Part shown: piece after piece, positions 26,388 through 35,726 of the stretch | Layout of the letters: the number at the start of each line of letters is the position of its first letter | How positions within the stretch are numbered: position 1 is the first letter of the stretch | Source of the DNA: Leifsonia sp. PS1209 | Lineage (GTDB): Bacteria > Actinomycetota > Actinomycetes > Actinomycetales > Microbacteriaceae | Direction: 5' to 3' | Assembly: GCF_012317045.1 (NCBI RefSeq) | Contig: NZ_CP051154.1 | Coordinates: 310,001 to 374,000 of the forward strand | Length of the DNA: 64,000 bases | Translations under genes and position numbers: made by a program | Notes under the pieces: generated by a model | Seen by the model: the letters and a program-made list of their open reading frames with translations, nothing else | What the model was told of the DNA's origin: nothing | The model's database searches: none

Positions 26388-29300
26388 TCAGGAGGCGTCG
26401 TCAGCTGAGAGCGAATGAAGATCTGCTTCAATCGCGAGAGCGCGCAGGTGTCCTACGGCCTGAACGATCGGAGACGCGAACGTGTCGGCGATAGAAAGGT
26501 CTACGCCGGCGAGCACCTCCGCGAACGTGCCGCCATCATCCCCTTCGCTGGCCACGAGACTTTCGAGCTCCCTGTAGATAACGATCGCGTCGGCCCAAGC
26601 TTGGGGATCATCGTCAATGCTTTCGGCGGATGGAATCCGGGCGGTGGATTGGACACCGCGCCATCCATCAGGACGGCGACGACTCCACCCGTTCGCCGAC
26701 GAGGCAGAGATAAGCGAGCCGATTAAGTTGTCTGCTCGCTCCTGGAACACGGACGGGGCCAGTAGGGCTCCTAAGCGCCGCGCGATGTCGGGGTAGTCAG
26801 TGGGGTCGATGTCTCGCAGCGGACCTTCGGCATCATCGAGAACTGCGCCGACTTGGACAAGTCGGCCGAGGTGCATTGCGACGAACCGCGTGCGGGTCTG
26901 GAAGCATGCTTCCTCGCGTGCCGACGGTCCCCACGACCGAAGGGACTCCTCAGTTGCTGCCCATGCAGAGGCGTCGACTGCGATGATTAGCTCGAGTGGA
27001 AGCAGCGGATCGGTCGGATTCAGGATTTCCTGCACAGAACTCGCGAACACCTCTACACCTGACTCTGTTAGCCGCTGTTCAACGGCCGCAAGGGATCCGT
27101 CCGCAGCGCTGACTGCACTCGTTAGCGTCAGAGCGCTAGTGTCCTCCAAGGATCGCCCGCGAATGTCCCCGGGCGACAGCGCTCCCTGCCCACGCGCAAC
27201 CAAAATACGGGCAGCCATCGAGGCGAGACTGCCGAGTTCGTTCGGAAGCAGCGGTCCAACCCCTGCGTATTCCGGAAGGGTATCCTCAGCCCGCGCCCCC
27301 GCCAGCGCCTGAGGGGCTCCGGCGAGGCGCAGGCCCGCGCCCCCGAGGTTGGCGGCATCGTTCAGTCCCTGACTAACCTGCAGGAGGCTCTGGGCGATCA
27401 GGTCGAGAGCGGCCTTGGAGGGATCACGAGTCGTTTCGCGAAGCCGCAGATCGAAGTCGGCGGCAAACGGTAGCTCGGCACTAAGTCGCCCAATGAGTTG
27501 GGGATCGAGCGGCGGTCCCGGAAGTTGGGCAACCAGCGCGGCAACAGAGACGACCTTCTCGATCCACTCTCGACGCCCACGCGAACTGTCTCGCTCGGAA
27601 AGACGAGCAGGGAGCGCCATCAAGAGTTCCAAAAGCTGGGCACTCGCGTCTGCTTGTCTACGGCAACGATCGGTCCATCGTTCAGTACTCAGAAGCTCTG
27701 TCACTGCGATCTGCAAAGCGATGGAGCGTTCCGTCGCGATGCGTCTTGGGAGAGCGCCGACCCGCATTCGCTTCTTCCCGTCGATTGGCGCAGACGCGCC
27801 TCGGGCTGGCACGACGACTTCAACCGAAACGACGTCAGCTTCTGGGCACGCATCAAACAGTCTTTGCGCGAGAAACACTGCCTGTGAATTGAGCGAGGTC
27901 GGATCTTGACCTGCTTGAGGCTGATATCCGCGCTGAACATCCACGGTGCCAAATCGGGCCACTGCCCTAGCGGACACCTCGCAGAATGTGTCCGAAGTGT
28001 AGGTCGAGGCCCGCGCAAGGTTGCTCGACGACGAGGGCAGTTCTCTTCGATCCGAGAGGACCACATCCACAGCAAAACCGGAATCGTCAGCCTCAACGGC
28101 CCATCTTGCCCGCTGGCGAGGTGGGCCAAATGCTTGCTCGACTCTGGGCCCTTCAAGTTCGGCAACCACGGCCAACGTGGCGATCAACTGAGCGAATACA
28201 TCCACTACATCAACACGAAGTGGGTCTGCCACTCGAGCCGAGTGTTTCGCAAATACAGCGGCAGCAGCGGCTAGCGGCAGCGTCCGATATCCCTCAAGCC
28301 GTTCAGAGAACCGCACAGCAACATCGAGTGGGGCCTCCATGAGTGTCTGCAGAATCACGTCGTCCGAAATCTTCGAGACTACCGTTTGGCGGGCTGAAGA
28401 ATCCCACTCGGGAAGGCGTGCGCCGGCGGACGCAATCTGCCGGAACAGATCATTGCCGGTAAAGATGTCGCTGAACCTGGAGGTATAGGCCAAGAGGTAA
28501 TAGGAAGACACATCAATCGTCGGCGGCGTGATTTGCTTGACGTATCCGAGGGTCGCAGCCACATAAGCCGAAACGTCTAGCCGCTCGGCAGCATCGACAA
28601 GCGCTGCAATTTCCCTAGCCGAGGTCGGGCCCGGCGCGTTTGCGAGGTCGTTTACGCGATCAGCAATTGACTTCACGAGCGGGTCTATAACGCGGCGGGC
28701 CGAAGTGAGTCGATCCGCAACCGACGACACGGTTTCGAGCCTAGCCGCACGCAGAACGCGGGTTGCAGCGCGCCGGTACAGCATTGGCCTCACCTCCGCC
28801 GGAGCAGCGGCGATGCTCCGTGCGTATGTTGTGGCCAGTGTGGGCGGGGGGACCTCGTGGAGCAAATCCAGCAGCACCTCCGCGCGCAGGTCATGAAGGG
28901 CGCGCCACGAGGTGCCGTCGTCGGAGACGATCAGATGCTCATCTCGCAGTCGTGACAAACGACGCGCGACGATCGCAGGAGACTCCCCAACTAAACGTGG
29001 CAATTCGTCTGCGGGCACGGATCGACCGAGAGTGTGCAAGGCGGTGATTACTGCCAAGAGTTCTCTTGAATCAGCATGGTCAGTGTCATCGAGTCCCTGC
29101 AGCTGAGTGCGCAACACTTCGCGCAGCCGACGTCCTGTCGTGGCGATCGCCACGAACTCCATGAGAAGTCCATCTGCGCGGTGGATTGCCTCTTCGGGTT
29201 CGGTAGCAAGTTCGAACCCAGCGGCACGGAGACGAGCGTATATTCGCGCAGCCGACTCTCGCGCAAGCCGCGAGTCCACCAGGTGTGCACCCTCAGCAAT

Positions 29301-30572
29301 CGACGGAAGAAGGTCTTCTTGCCGACATGCCGCCAGGATCGAAACCCCTGAGAATTCGAGCAGCCGGTCTCGAGCCTCTGGCCAACGCTCGGTTGCCGCG
29401 CGCCCTAGATCGTCGATGCAAACAACTACTCTGCGTTCAGGCGTCGGAGAAAGCATCCGCACAAGTCGGATCAGGCTTTGCACGTCTGAATCGCTCGAGA
29501 CCCGAAGCACACGTATGAGCATTGGGCCGTCCTGAAGCAGCGACGCGGATCGCCAAAGCAGGCCTGATTTCCCTGTGCCACTCGCGCCGACGATTAGGAC
29601 CTGACGGCTCGACTCGAGTGAAGACAGAATTGACTCGCACTCAGGGACGCGGACCACGTCGAGGTCTGCCCCGACGTGGCTGGGGACGACCCTTACGCCG
29701 GAGAAGAACTGCTCCTCGCTTTCGGTTGCTATGCGTGAGAAGTCGGCAAACTCGCATACACCTTCCCGAAGCGCGGCCTCGAAGTTCTGTTGGTCGACAG
29801 TCTCGCGCAACCGGGAGATCATCGAGTCCACGTCAGCGAGGGTTCGAAGATGGGCAGTCGCGACGTCGCGGCCACGCTGCGCTGACGATACCAAAGCAAG
29901 ATCTGCAGCAAGGTGCGATCGCGCAATAACGGCAACCGCGGGAGGAATCGAGTAGGCCCTTGCGAGTAGCGACTCGACTTCGACCACAAGTGGGTCCTCA
30001 ACAACGACAAGGTGGGTTCGGCCAATTAGGCGTTCCGCTGTGTCCGGGTCGCGACGACTGGCTGATAGCTGGTCTCGCACCGCTCGCGTAAGCTCAGCGT
30101 CGCCTTGGGGGATTGTTGAACCCCATCCTGTAGCGCCCGCGGCGAAGCCTGCATTGCTGACGATGGCGTACCCGGCGACGCTTCCGTCGTAGTCGCGAGC
30201 CGCCTCGACTTGAGCGGCATGCGCGATTACAGACGCAGTCTCCGCGCGACTCATGGTCCGCGCGCTCCGCTGCTTACTCTGGACAAGAAGCCAGCTGCCG
30301 TCCTGAAGGCGGCAATCAATGTCCTCAAAACCCTCAGGACGGACAGCGGACACCCGAGGAAGTGGAGAGTCCGACAGCCTCCCGGAACCGAGGAGCAGGG
30401 TCGCAAGGTTGATCTGATAGGTCACCCCCGCGACGTTCGCCGCTCCGCTTCGGAGCCGGGCAAAGAGTTCATCGGAAGACTCTTCCGAAAGCAAACTGAC
30501 GGCGCGCGCCTCCCGTTGGCGTTGGCGCTTCAAAGCCTCGCGTTTAGCGCCCCCGGGTTGTCCCTTTCCCAC
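26388..30572 (-). CDS. STAND-type NTPase with N-terminal PD-(D/E)XK nuclease-like domain (Avs-like defence candidate)
   Basis: 1394 residues from GTG 30572 with GGAGG four bases upstream; the frame runs further but through the poly-G tract. Residues about 45-150 look like a Cap4/Mrr-type nuclease: TYQINLATLLL, PEGFEDIDCRLQDGSWLLVQSKQ (Glu83-Asp84, Asp86, Gln98-x-Lys100). Walker A GASGTGKS is at 329-336 and Walker B VVVCIDDLG at about 382-390, followed by winged-helix-like regions and about 900 helical residues as the likely sensor. Nuclease plus STAND plus long C-terminal part is the Avs layout: phage-protein recognition triggers DNA cleavage. The C-terminal part matches no family I recognise. 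Confidence 0.65.
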   Translation of the reverse strand: MGKGQPGGAKREALKRQRQREARAVSLLSEESSDELFARLRSGAANVAGVTYQINLATLLLGSGRLSDSPLPRVSAVRPEGFEDIDCRLQDGSWLLVQSKQRSARTMSRAETASVIAHAAQVEAARDYDGSVAGYAIVSNAGFAAGATGWGSTIPQGDAELTRAVRDQLSASRRDPDTAERLIGRTHLVVVEDPLVVEVESLLARAYSIPPAVAVIARSHLAADLALVSSAQRGRDVATAHLRTLADVDSMISRLRETVDQQNFEAALREGVCEFADFSRIATESEEQFFSGVRVVPSHVGADLDVVRVPECESILSSLESSRQVLIVGASGTGKSGLLWRSASLLQDGPMLIRVLRVSSDSDVQSLIRLVRMLSPTPERRVVVCIDDLGRAATERWPEARDRLLEFSGVSILAACRQEDLLPSIAEGAHLVDSRLARESAARIYARLRAAGFELATEPEEAIHRADGLLMEFVAIATTGRRLREVLRTQLQGLDDTDHADSRELLAVITALHTLGRSVPADELPRLVGESPAIVARRLSRLRDEHLIVSDDGTSWRALHDLRAEVLLDLLHEVPPPTLATTYARSIAAAPAEVRPMLYRRAATRVLRAARLETVSSVADRLTSARRVIDPLVKSIADRVNDLANAPGPTSAREIAALVDAAERLDVSAYVAATLGYVKQITPPTIDVSSYYLLAYTSRFSDIFTGNDLFRQIASAGARLPEWDSSARQTVVSKISDDVILQTLMEAPLDVAVRFSERLEGYRTLPLAAAAAVFAKHSARVADPLRVDVVDVFAQLIATLAVVAELEGPRVEQAFGPPRQRARWAVEADDSGFAVDVVLSDRRELPSSSSNLARASTYTSDTFCEVSARAVARFGTVDVQRGYQPQAGQDPTSLNSQAVFLAQRLFDACPEADVVSVEVVVPARGASAPIDGKKRMRVGALPRRIATERSIALQIAVTELLSTERWTDRCRRQADASAQLLELLMALPARLSERDSSRGRREWIEKVVSVAALVAQLPGPPLDPQLIGRLSAELPFAADFDLRLRETTRDPSKAALDLIAQSLLQVSQGLNDAANLGGAGLRLAGAPQALAGARAEDTLPEYAGVGPLLPNELGSLASMAARILVARGQGALSPGDIRGRSLEDTSALTLTSAVSAADGSLAAVEQRLTESGVEVFASSVQEILNPTDPLLPLELIIAVDASAWAATEESLRSWGPSAREEACFQTRTRFVAMHLGRLVQVGAVLDDAEGPLRDIDPTDYPDIARRLGALLAPSVFQERADNLIGSLISASSANGWSRRRPDGWRGVQSTARIPSAESIDDDPQAWADAIVIYRELESLVASEGDDGGTFAEVLAGVDLSIADTFASPIVQAVGHLRALAIEADLHSLSADDAS

Positions 30573-30647
30573 GACACCTCCAAGCACGATCCACACTGGC
30601 ACCGTATCCTGCCTCAGGCAGCGGGTGTTCTGGTAGGTGCCATTTTT

Positions 30648-30667
30648 GGGGGGGGGGGGGGGGGGGG
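30648..30667. repeat. run of 20 consecutive G residues
   Basis: T5 followed by G20 lies 76-95 bp upstream of the STAND gene start (on its strand a C20 run) and 42 bp past the stop of the next gene. If real it would be slippery during replication and could vary the promoter spacing. It could also be an assembly error. Confidence 0.8.
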
Positions 30668-30708
30668 CAAGCAGTGAAGGGTCGGGTTGCTCGGCATCGA
30701 GCGAAGGG

Positions 30709-31167
30709 CTATCCGTCCAAGCTCTCGACTGCGCGCATCGTCTCTGCAAAGCCGACTTCACCGGTTCGCCACATTCGGAGGGATGCGACCAGGTCCGGAA
30801 GATTAGCAACGATCCAAGTGTGTGAACGTCTCGGCAGCCGGTACACGACCTTGCCAACGAAAACCATCATGTGGGCGTCTTGGCCCCGCGCGAGCATGTG
30901 CACACGATCGACCTCGACTAGCAGCCCCCTAGCTTTCGGCGGCCAATTAACTCGGATCACGTCAGTCGAGTCGCGAAAGCTCTTATCTACAAGGTCTCGG
31001 ATGTGACTGAATAGGCCACTCAACGCATCATCGAAGCGGTCCCGGTACTGGGAGTCTCTCGAGACCGCCCAGCTCCTCCACGCGACGAACACGGTCACCC
31101 CGCCGGCCACGATCGCACCCGCGAGCGCGCCCCACATTGTCGCCCAGAACTGCTGCCAGAAGTCCAC
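30709..31167 (-). CDS. small membrane-anchored protein upstream of the STAND gene
   Basis: 152 residues. One N-terminal transmembrane helix (MWGALAGAIVAGGVTVFVAW) is followed by a soluble domain of about 120 residues (QYRDRFDDALSGLFSHIRDLVDKSFRDS ... SLRMWRTGEVGFAETMRAVESLD). I do not recognise the family. It reads in the same direction as the STAND gene and precedes it by 137 bp, so it may belong to the same locus. Confidence 0.65.
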   Translation of the reverse strand: MDFWQQFWATMWGALAGAIVAGGVTVFVAWRSWAVSRDSQYRDRFDDALSGLFSHIRDLVDKSFRDSTDVIRVNWPPKARGLLVEVDRVHMLARGQDAHMMVFVGKVVYRLPRRSHTWIVANLPDLVASLRMWRTGEVGFAETMRAVESLDG

Positions 31168-31402
31168 AGCCGAATCCTAGGTTCGAATGGACCTCGAAGG
31201 CGGAAGCGCCGGATCGATTTGGGACAAATGATCGGACGGATGGCCGCATCGTCACTCCGGGTGCCAGTAGATGAGTAAGGGCGCGAGCGGGAGAAGCGAA
31301 GGTATCACTCATCGATGCTATTGGCTCCCAAGGTCGGCTGCCGGGGATGGCCCTTCCGGTCGGAACCGCACCAACCGCCGTGGTCTGGTGGACACTGGTG
31401 AC

Positions 31403-31801
31403 ATGAGTCTCGATGCGCCAGCGCCAGCGCCGTCCGGAGCTACCGGACGCGAAGCGGTAGAGATCTGCCGCCAGTGGATGGCCTACCTGGGCGCAGTCGA
31501 CGTTGTTGTGGCGGAAGGCTCCGCCACCGACATTTGTGATTTGTACAGCTCGCGGTATCTTGCATGGGTTCAAAGCCGCAGAGGAAATCTTGACCTTGGT
31601 GTTGTCGAGCGCGCTGCAGCCGTCGGGTCGGTTGATGGCCGCTCATCACTTGTTTTCCTCAGGGGAGGTGTTTTCCCAACGGTACAAGACCGAGCAGACA
31701 ATCTAACGGTGGGTCTGCTTCGTTTCGACCCACGAACGGGCGCTTTGGATGGCGCGAATGCTGTTGGTCGGCAGATACTCGCGAGTGGACTTGTGGGATA
31801 G
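31403..31801 (+). CDS. Mrr/restriction-endonuclease-fold-like protein
   Basis: 132 residues from ATG 31403 (the frame extends back to 31271). The sequence EAVEICRQWMAYLGAVDVVVAEGSATDICDLYSSRYLAWVQSRRGNLDLGVVERAAAV ... SSLVFLRGGVFPTVQDRADNLTVGLLRFD resembles small actinobacterial restriction-endonuclease-like proteins. The expected Q-x-K is Q-S-R here, so catalysis is doubtful. It lies between the defence locus and the relaxase, convergent with the latter. Confidence 0.5.
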   Translation: MSLDAPAPAPSGATGREAVEICRQWMAYLGAVDVVVAEGSATDICDLYSSRYLAWVQSRRGNLDLGVVERAAAVGSVDGRSSLVFLRGGVFPTVQDRADNLTVGLLRFDPRTGALDGANAVGRQILASGLVG

Positions 31802-31810
31802 CTGTTCCGG

Positions 31811-34546
31811 TTAGTGCAGGGCACGGCCTGTAGAGCTGAGAGGCGAGACGCTCGTAGCGGGCCCCGTTTGAGAACGAGCCGCGCGGTTGAATTCGGCTCG
31901 TGCGGCGGCCCTAGAGATCTCGATCGTCTCCTCCACAGGTTGCCGTTGCATGGTCTCGACTAGCTGAGCCCGAGCCGACGCCTCGGTGGGAGCTACGACT
32001 ACCGCTAGGTTGCTGGACGTGCCTCTCGTCATTCCTACATACAGGCCGGCGCCGTCGACGCCAGGGCCGACTATAGATCGGTCCGTTGTCTCGCCCTGCA
32101 CGCCGTAAACGGTCGTGGCGTATGCCAAGTGGAGGTGGGTTCCTGCATACTCGTGATCGATCATTCGCAGATCTGTCGAGTCGTTTGCGGACGCCAACAT
32201 GACATGTTGCGCAGTCACGTTCTTCACCGTCCAGTTCTGGCGATTCTGTACGTCCATCGTGCTGTCGTTCCGTCGCGTTTGGACGACATCGCCGACAAAG
32301 ATCGCCTGTCCGGCCTGACCCGAAACGGCTGCGCTGGTGTCGACCTCGCCGACCGAGATCCGGCGAGCCTGAATGGCCTCGCTCACCGATTGCGCCTCGG
32401 CGTGGGTCGCGGAGACTATGGCGATGGACTGTCGCTCTCGGGAGGCTTCAAACCAGGCACTTACGAGGGCATCGTGCGCGTCAGTCTGGCTGTTTGAGAG
32501 CACTACGTGTCCCGTGTTGATCAATTCGTCGGCCGTATGACCGGCTTCCTTTAGGTCATCTGGTTGCCGAAGTCGAAGACTCAGGTTGGCCCACGCTGGG
32601 TCTTTGAATCGATGGATAGTCAAGAGCTCGACCTGGCGGGTTGCGCGTCGCCAGAAGAGGGCCATGGCGCCCGAGTGACCGACCGGAAGAGCTTGATGCT
32701 GGTCTCCGACGAGGGCGACGCAAGCGCCGGTGCGGGCGACGACGTCGAGCAGGGCGTTCGCTGCCTCGAGGTCAAGCATTCCAGCTTCGTCAACCACGAT
32801 ACGGTCTCCCGGTCGAACGCCGATGCGCGGACCGACGTAGGGCATACCCGTCGACGGATCGAGCTCGCCGATCGTTAGGCATGACCACTCGGTGGCACCG
32901 GCTGGATTGCTGATCCATCGCCATCCGTAGTCGTATAGCAACTGATGGAGAGATGACGACTCGCTCCCGGTTTCGCGTCCAGCGACCGCGGAAGCCTTCT
33001 TCGTTGGCGCGACGATGATCATGGCTCGACCGCCACGACGCAGAGCCGCTCCGGCCACCTTGAGCATCGTCGTCTTGCCTGTGCCAGCGGCACCGGAGAT
33101 CGTCACGACTCGGTCGGAACCTGCGATCGAGGAGGCGCCCTCCAGTTGCCCTTCGTCCAGCGCGCGGTTGGGATCTATGGCTTTCGCTACTTCGGTCATC
33201 TCCCCTACGGAAGGCACGGTGCCAGGCGTAGCGAGGGACTCTGTGCGATGCGCGACTGTGGCCTTGAGAGTTGCAGTGGCAATGGCCATCCGGCTCTTGA
33301 TGTGTGGGGGAGTGCTGGCCTCTGACAGCAGTGTCACCGTGTATGTGCTGGCGGCGTAGGCAGTAACTTCGTCGACGACCACACCTAGCTGGGTCCGATC
33401 ATTGATTACGCCTGATGCTGCGATCGCTCGGATGGCTCCTGCCCGGACGTCCATGTCGCTGAATCGTCCTCCCGTCCCGGTCGATCGACCGTCCGCATCG
33501 ACGATCGCCTTGGCCGCTAGAAGCTCGATGTCCAGGTCCTCGATGGCGATCGGGCGCGCCACCTTCGCGCCTCGTGGCTGTACGAGTTGCGGGTCGGCGT
33601 TTAGGAGTTCGGTCAGTACAACGGACGCCCAATCGTTCTCGTCCAGCTGCCCCGGCTTGTTCGGCCGGCCAGCCGCCCATGCCCACTGATCGATCTGGTT
33701 CAGGACGGAGGCGGATGGCTCCTCGTCCGCGTGCTGTTCCCTCCACTGGCGAAGATGGGCAGCCTTGTTGGACTCGATCTGAGCGGACCGCTTCGACAGC
33801 GGCCGCACCAGATGCTGCAGCTGCGCGATCTCCCCGTCCGAATTCAGCGTGAAGCCCTTCGACGCGAGAGCAGCGACCCATGCTGGGTCGGTCTTGCAGG
33901 CGAGGTCGCCTTCGGCGTTCACGATGTTCTGGAACCGGAGCGCGACGCGAGTGTCGACGTTGGACCACTTCCCGTCGAGTCCTTCGACCTTGACGTTCAG
34001 CCACAGGTGGCGGTGCTTATGAGGGTCCAGTGAGCGGGACCGTTCGTGTCGCAACTCGACGACCTCGATGCGGGCGAGGTCTTCTCGGATAGCACCTTGC
34101 TTTCCGCGGCGGGCGTTGAGCTCGGTCTGCCACAGCTTGATGATCCGGTCCCGCAACCGGTCCTGCAGATCCTCGTACGCTGCCGCCAACTCGTGGTCCA
34201 GCATCGCCGCGATCGAGAACGACTTCGGTGCGTTGATCGTCGCATCCAAAATCAGATCCGCGACCGGCGACTCCAGATCCCGACCCCGACGCTCACCCGT
34301 CAGAGGGTCGACACCATCGACCCAATCCTTCAGTTGGGACCGGGTGAGGAGGTCGTCACGGATCGCGCCGTTCTCAACGATGTACCGGGTCATCACGGCG
34401 TCCGCATAGCCCGCGGCGGCCAGTGCGCCATCGGCGGTCTTGGCCGTCAGCGTCGCGTCGCAGACGCCGCCGAACGCGTAGTGCACCGCCTGCTTGACCC
34501 CCTGGGCCGCCTGCCCGCGCTTCCAGCGCGCCACTCCACCTCTCAC
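31811..34546 (-). CDS. MobF-type relaxase-helicase
   Basis: 911 residues from GTG 34546, the last codon of the shared 16-bp element. The N-terminal relaxase domain has candidate nucleophile Tyr47/Tyr55 (GYADAVMTRYIV) and the metal-binding three-His motif DPHKHRHLW (His176/178/180). The C-terminal helicase is of the RecD/TraI type: Walker A GAAGTGKTT (485-492), Walker B VVDEAGML, VGDQHQALPVG and the VYGVQGET/GMTRG end. It nicks oriT, stays on the 5' end and unwinds the strand. It is separated from the transfer operon by the 12-kb cargo. Confidence 0.92.
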   Translation of the reverse strand: MRGGVARWKRGQAAQGVKQAVHYAFGGVCDATLTAKTADGALAAAGYADAVMTRYIVENGAIRDDLLTRSQLKDWVDGVDPLTGERRGRDLESPVADLILDATINAPKSFSIAAMLDHELAAAYEDLQDRLRDRIIKLWQTELNARRGKQGAIREDLARIEVVELRHERSRSLDPHKHRHLWLNVKVEGLDGKWSNVDTRVALRFQNIVNAEGDLACKTDPAWVAALASKGFTLNSDGEIAQLQHLVRPLSKRSAQIESNKAAHLRQWREQHADEEPSASVLNQIDQWAWAAGRPNKPGQLDENDWASVVLTELLNADPQLVQPRGAKVARPIAIEDLDIELLAAKAIVDADGRSTGTGGRFSDMDVRAGAIRAIAASGVINDRTQLGVVVDEVTAYAASTYTVTLLSEASTPPHIKSRMAIATATLKATVAHRTESLATPGTVPSVGEMTEVAKAIDPNRALDEGQLEGASSIAGSDRVVTISGAAGTGKTTMLKVAGAALRRGGRAMIIVAPTKKASAVAGRETGSESSSLHQLLYDYGWRWISNPAGATEWSCLTIGELDPSTGMPYVGPRIGVRPGDRIVVDEAGMLDLEAANALLDVVARTGACVALVGDQHQALPVGHSGAMALFWRRATRQVELLTIHRFKDPAWANLSLRLRQPDDLKEAGHTADELINTGHVVLSNSQTDAHDALVSAWFEASRERQSIAIVSATHAEAQSVSEAIQARRISVGEVDTSAAVSGQAGQAIFVGDVVQTRRNDSTMDVQNRQNWTVKNVTAQHVMLASANDSTDLRMIDHEYAGTHLHLAYATTVYGVQGETTDRSIVGPGVDGAGLYVGMTRGTSSNLAVVVAPTEASARAQLVETMQRQPVEETIEISRAAARAEFNRAARSQTGPATSVSPLSSTGRALH

Positions 34547-34561
34547 ACTTAGAACTTCCGG
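34546..34561 (-). promoter_or_regulatory. shared 16-bp element, copy 3 (at relaxase start)
   Basis: On the minus strand CCGGAAGTTCTAAGTG, whose final GTG is the relaxase start. GGAAG is six bases before this GTG. Upstream lie three GCGCGC blocks (34564-34600 region). Confidence 0.6.
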
Positions 34562-34815
34562 TTACGCGCGCTTTTTGGCGCGCACGGAGCGCGCACACTC
34601 GAAGAGTGCCTACGTGCATTCGCTCTTTTCCCTTTGGCTTGTCGTCTTTATCGTTCTCTCTCGTTTCTGGTCTCGTTCTCTCGTTGGTCTCCTTCGCCTT
34701 GGTTTCATTCGTTGCTTCTCGTCCCTTCGTCTCGTCCTTTTCTTGTCACGGCCATCTCTCCCGCTCAACATTTGCCGCCTCTTCCGCCGGCCCGCACTTC
34801 GCGCCCCCGAGCGCG
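34562..34815. other. candidate oriT region upstream of the relaxase
   Basis: About 250 bp with no credible gene. The first 40 bp are dense in GCGCGC palindromes with an A5 spacer, then a pyrimidine-rich stretch (CTTTTCCCTTTGG, TCTCTCGTTTCTGG, TTCTCTCG and similar). MobF relaxases usually act at an oriT just upstream of their own gene, so this is the best place for it. No nic site can be named. Confidence 0.35.
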
Positions 34816-34854
34816 AAAGAACCCCGACCCACTCAAGTTGGGTCGGGGTTCTTT
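34816..34854 (-). terminator. strong bidirectional hairpin after the ArdC-like gene
   Basis: A 16-bp perfect stem (34816-34831 with 34839-34854; core AACCCCGACCCA) encloses a 7-base loop. A/T tracts flank both sides, and the ArdC-like gene stops 15 bp away at 34869. Confidence 0.85.
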
Positions 34855-34868
34855 TCGTCCGGTCGCGA

Positions 34869-35726
34869 TTACTGGTCGAGCATCCCCACGATGTCGTGAA
34901 CCGCCGCGAGGACTCGCGTAGCCGACTCGCGAATCATGGTGACGTCTTCGTCGCTCCATCCGGCGATGTAGCCGATGCTGTACGCGCTGGTGTCGAAGCC
35001 GCACAGGCCTGCGACCACGAAGGCGACCGACTCAGCCTCGACCTCCATGCGTCCGCGGTGCAGGCGGTACTCCTCGACGCTGTCGATATGGCGGAGCTCA
35101 ATGTGCGCCGTCTCGTGAATCAGAGTCTTCGCGGACTGCTCGACGCTGATACCTTCCGCAAGGATCACGCGCAGCGTCTCGGGGTCCGTGTATCCGCTCG
35201 CATCGGCCAACGGTTCGCGGCTAACCCTCCATCCCCGGGACTCAAGGTGAGCGGTCAGCGGAGCAATGACTCCGTGGTCGTCGTCGCCGACGAGTCGGTG
35301 AGTAGGATCACTCGGGACCGGGTCGGCTCCCTCGATCGGGTCGGTCTGTGCGATGTCGAATACGGACAGAGTCGGGAAGTATCGGACCACACGCTCGTCG
35401 TCGGCTGGGGTCTCATCGTCGGCAGCGGTCTCGGTCTTCCGCTCGCGGTATCCGAAGATCTTGATCGACTTCTCACCCTTACGGACCTGGCGCCCCTTGG
35501 CCTGCCATTGCCGGAAACCGGCGACCATGGTCGCGTCGGGGTTCTGGGCGAGGATCAGCAGGAGGTTGTTCAGGCTGTAGTTGTGGAAGGAGCGGGCGAA
35601 CTCGAGGAATGCCCGCCACTGGCCGCTGTCGGCGAGTTGTTGGACTTGCTCCAGGATCGACGCGTGCAGTGCCTCTGCTTCCGTCTGGCGTGCCTCCGCG
35701 GATCGGGTGATGGTCGTGTGCGTCAT
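34869..35726 (-). CDS. ArdC-like antirestriction protein
   Basis: 285 residues from ATG 35726, chosen for AAAGGAG upstream; the frame extends further. The N-terminal domain (LADSGQWRAFLEFARSFHNYSLNNLLLILAQNPDATMVAGFRQWQAKGRQVRKGEKSI) is the ssDNA-binding ArdC domain. The C-terminal domain is a zinc-peptidase fold with LIHETAH (His204, Glu205, His208). ArdC protects incoming DNA from restriction during conjugation. It lies beside the relaxase, as a leading-region gene would. Confidence 0.88.
   Translation of the reverse strand: MTHTTITRSAEARQTEAEALHASILEQVQQLADSGQWRAFLEFARSFHNYSLNNLLLILAQNPDATMVAGFRQWQAKGRQVRKGEKSIKIFGYRERKTETAADDETPADDERVVRYFPTLSVFDIAQTDPIEGADPVPSDPTHRLVGDDDHGVIAPLTAHLESRGWRVSREPLADASGYTDPETLRVILAEGISVEQSAKTLIHETAHIELRHIDSVEEYRLHRGRMEVEAESVAFVVAGLCGFDTSAYSIGYIAGWSDEDVTMIRESATRVLAAVHDIVGMLDQ

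Noticed and set aside
26388..30857. 95-residue N-terminal extension of the STAND protein through the poly-G tract
   Set aside because: It would encode a poly-Pro run from the homopolymer; GTG 30572 has a ribosome site and begins the conserved part.
34606..34899. plus-strand Ser/Phe/Leu-rich frames upstream of the relaxase
   Set aside because: They arise from a pyrimidine-rich non-coding stretch and run across the strong terminator.
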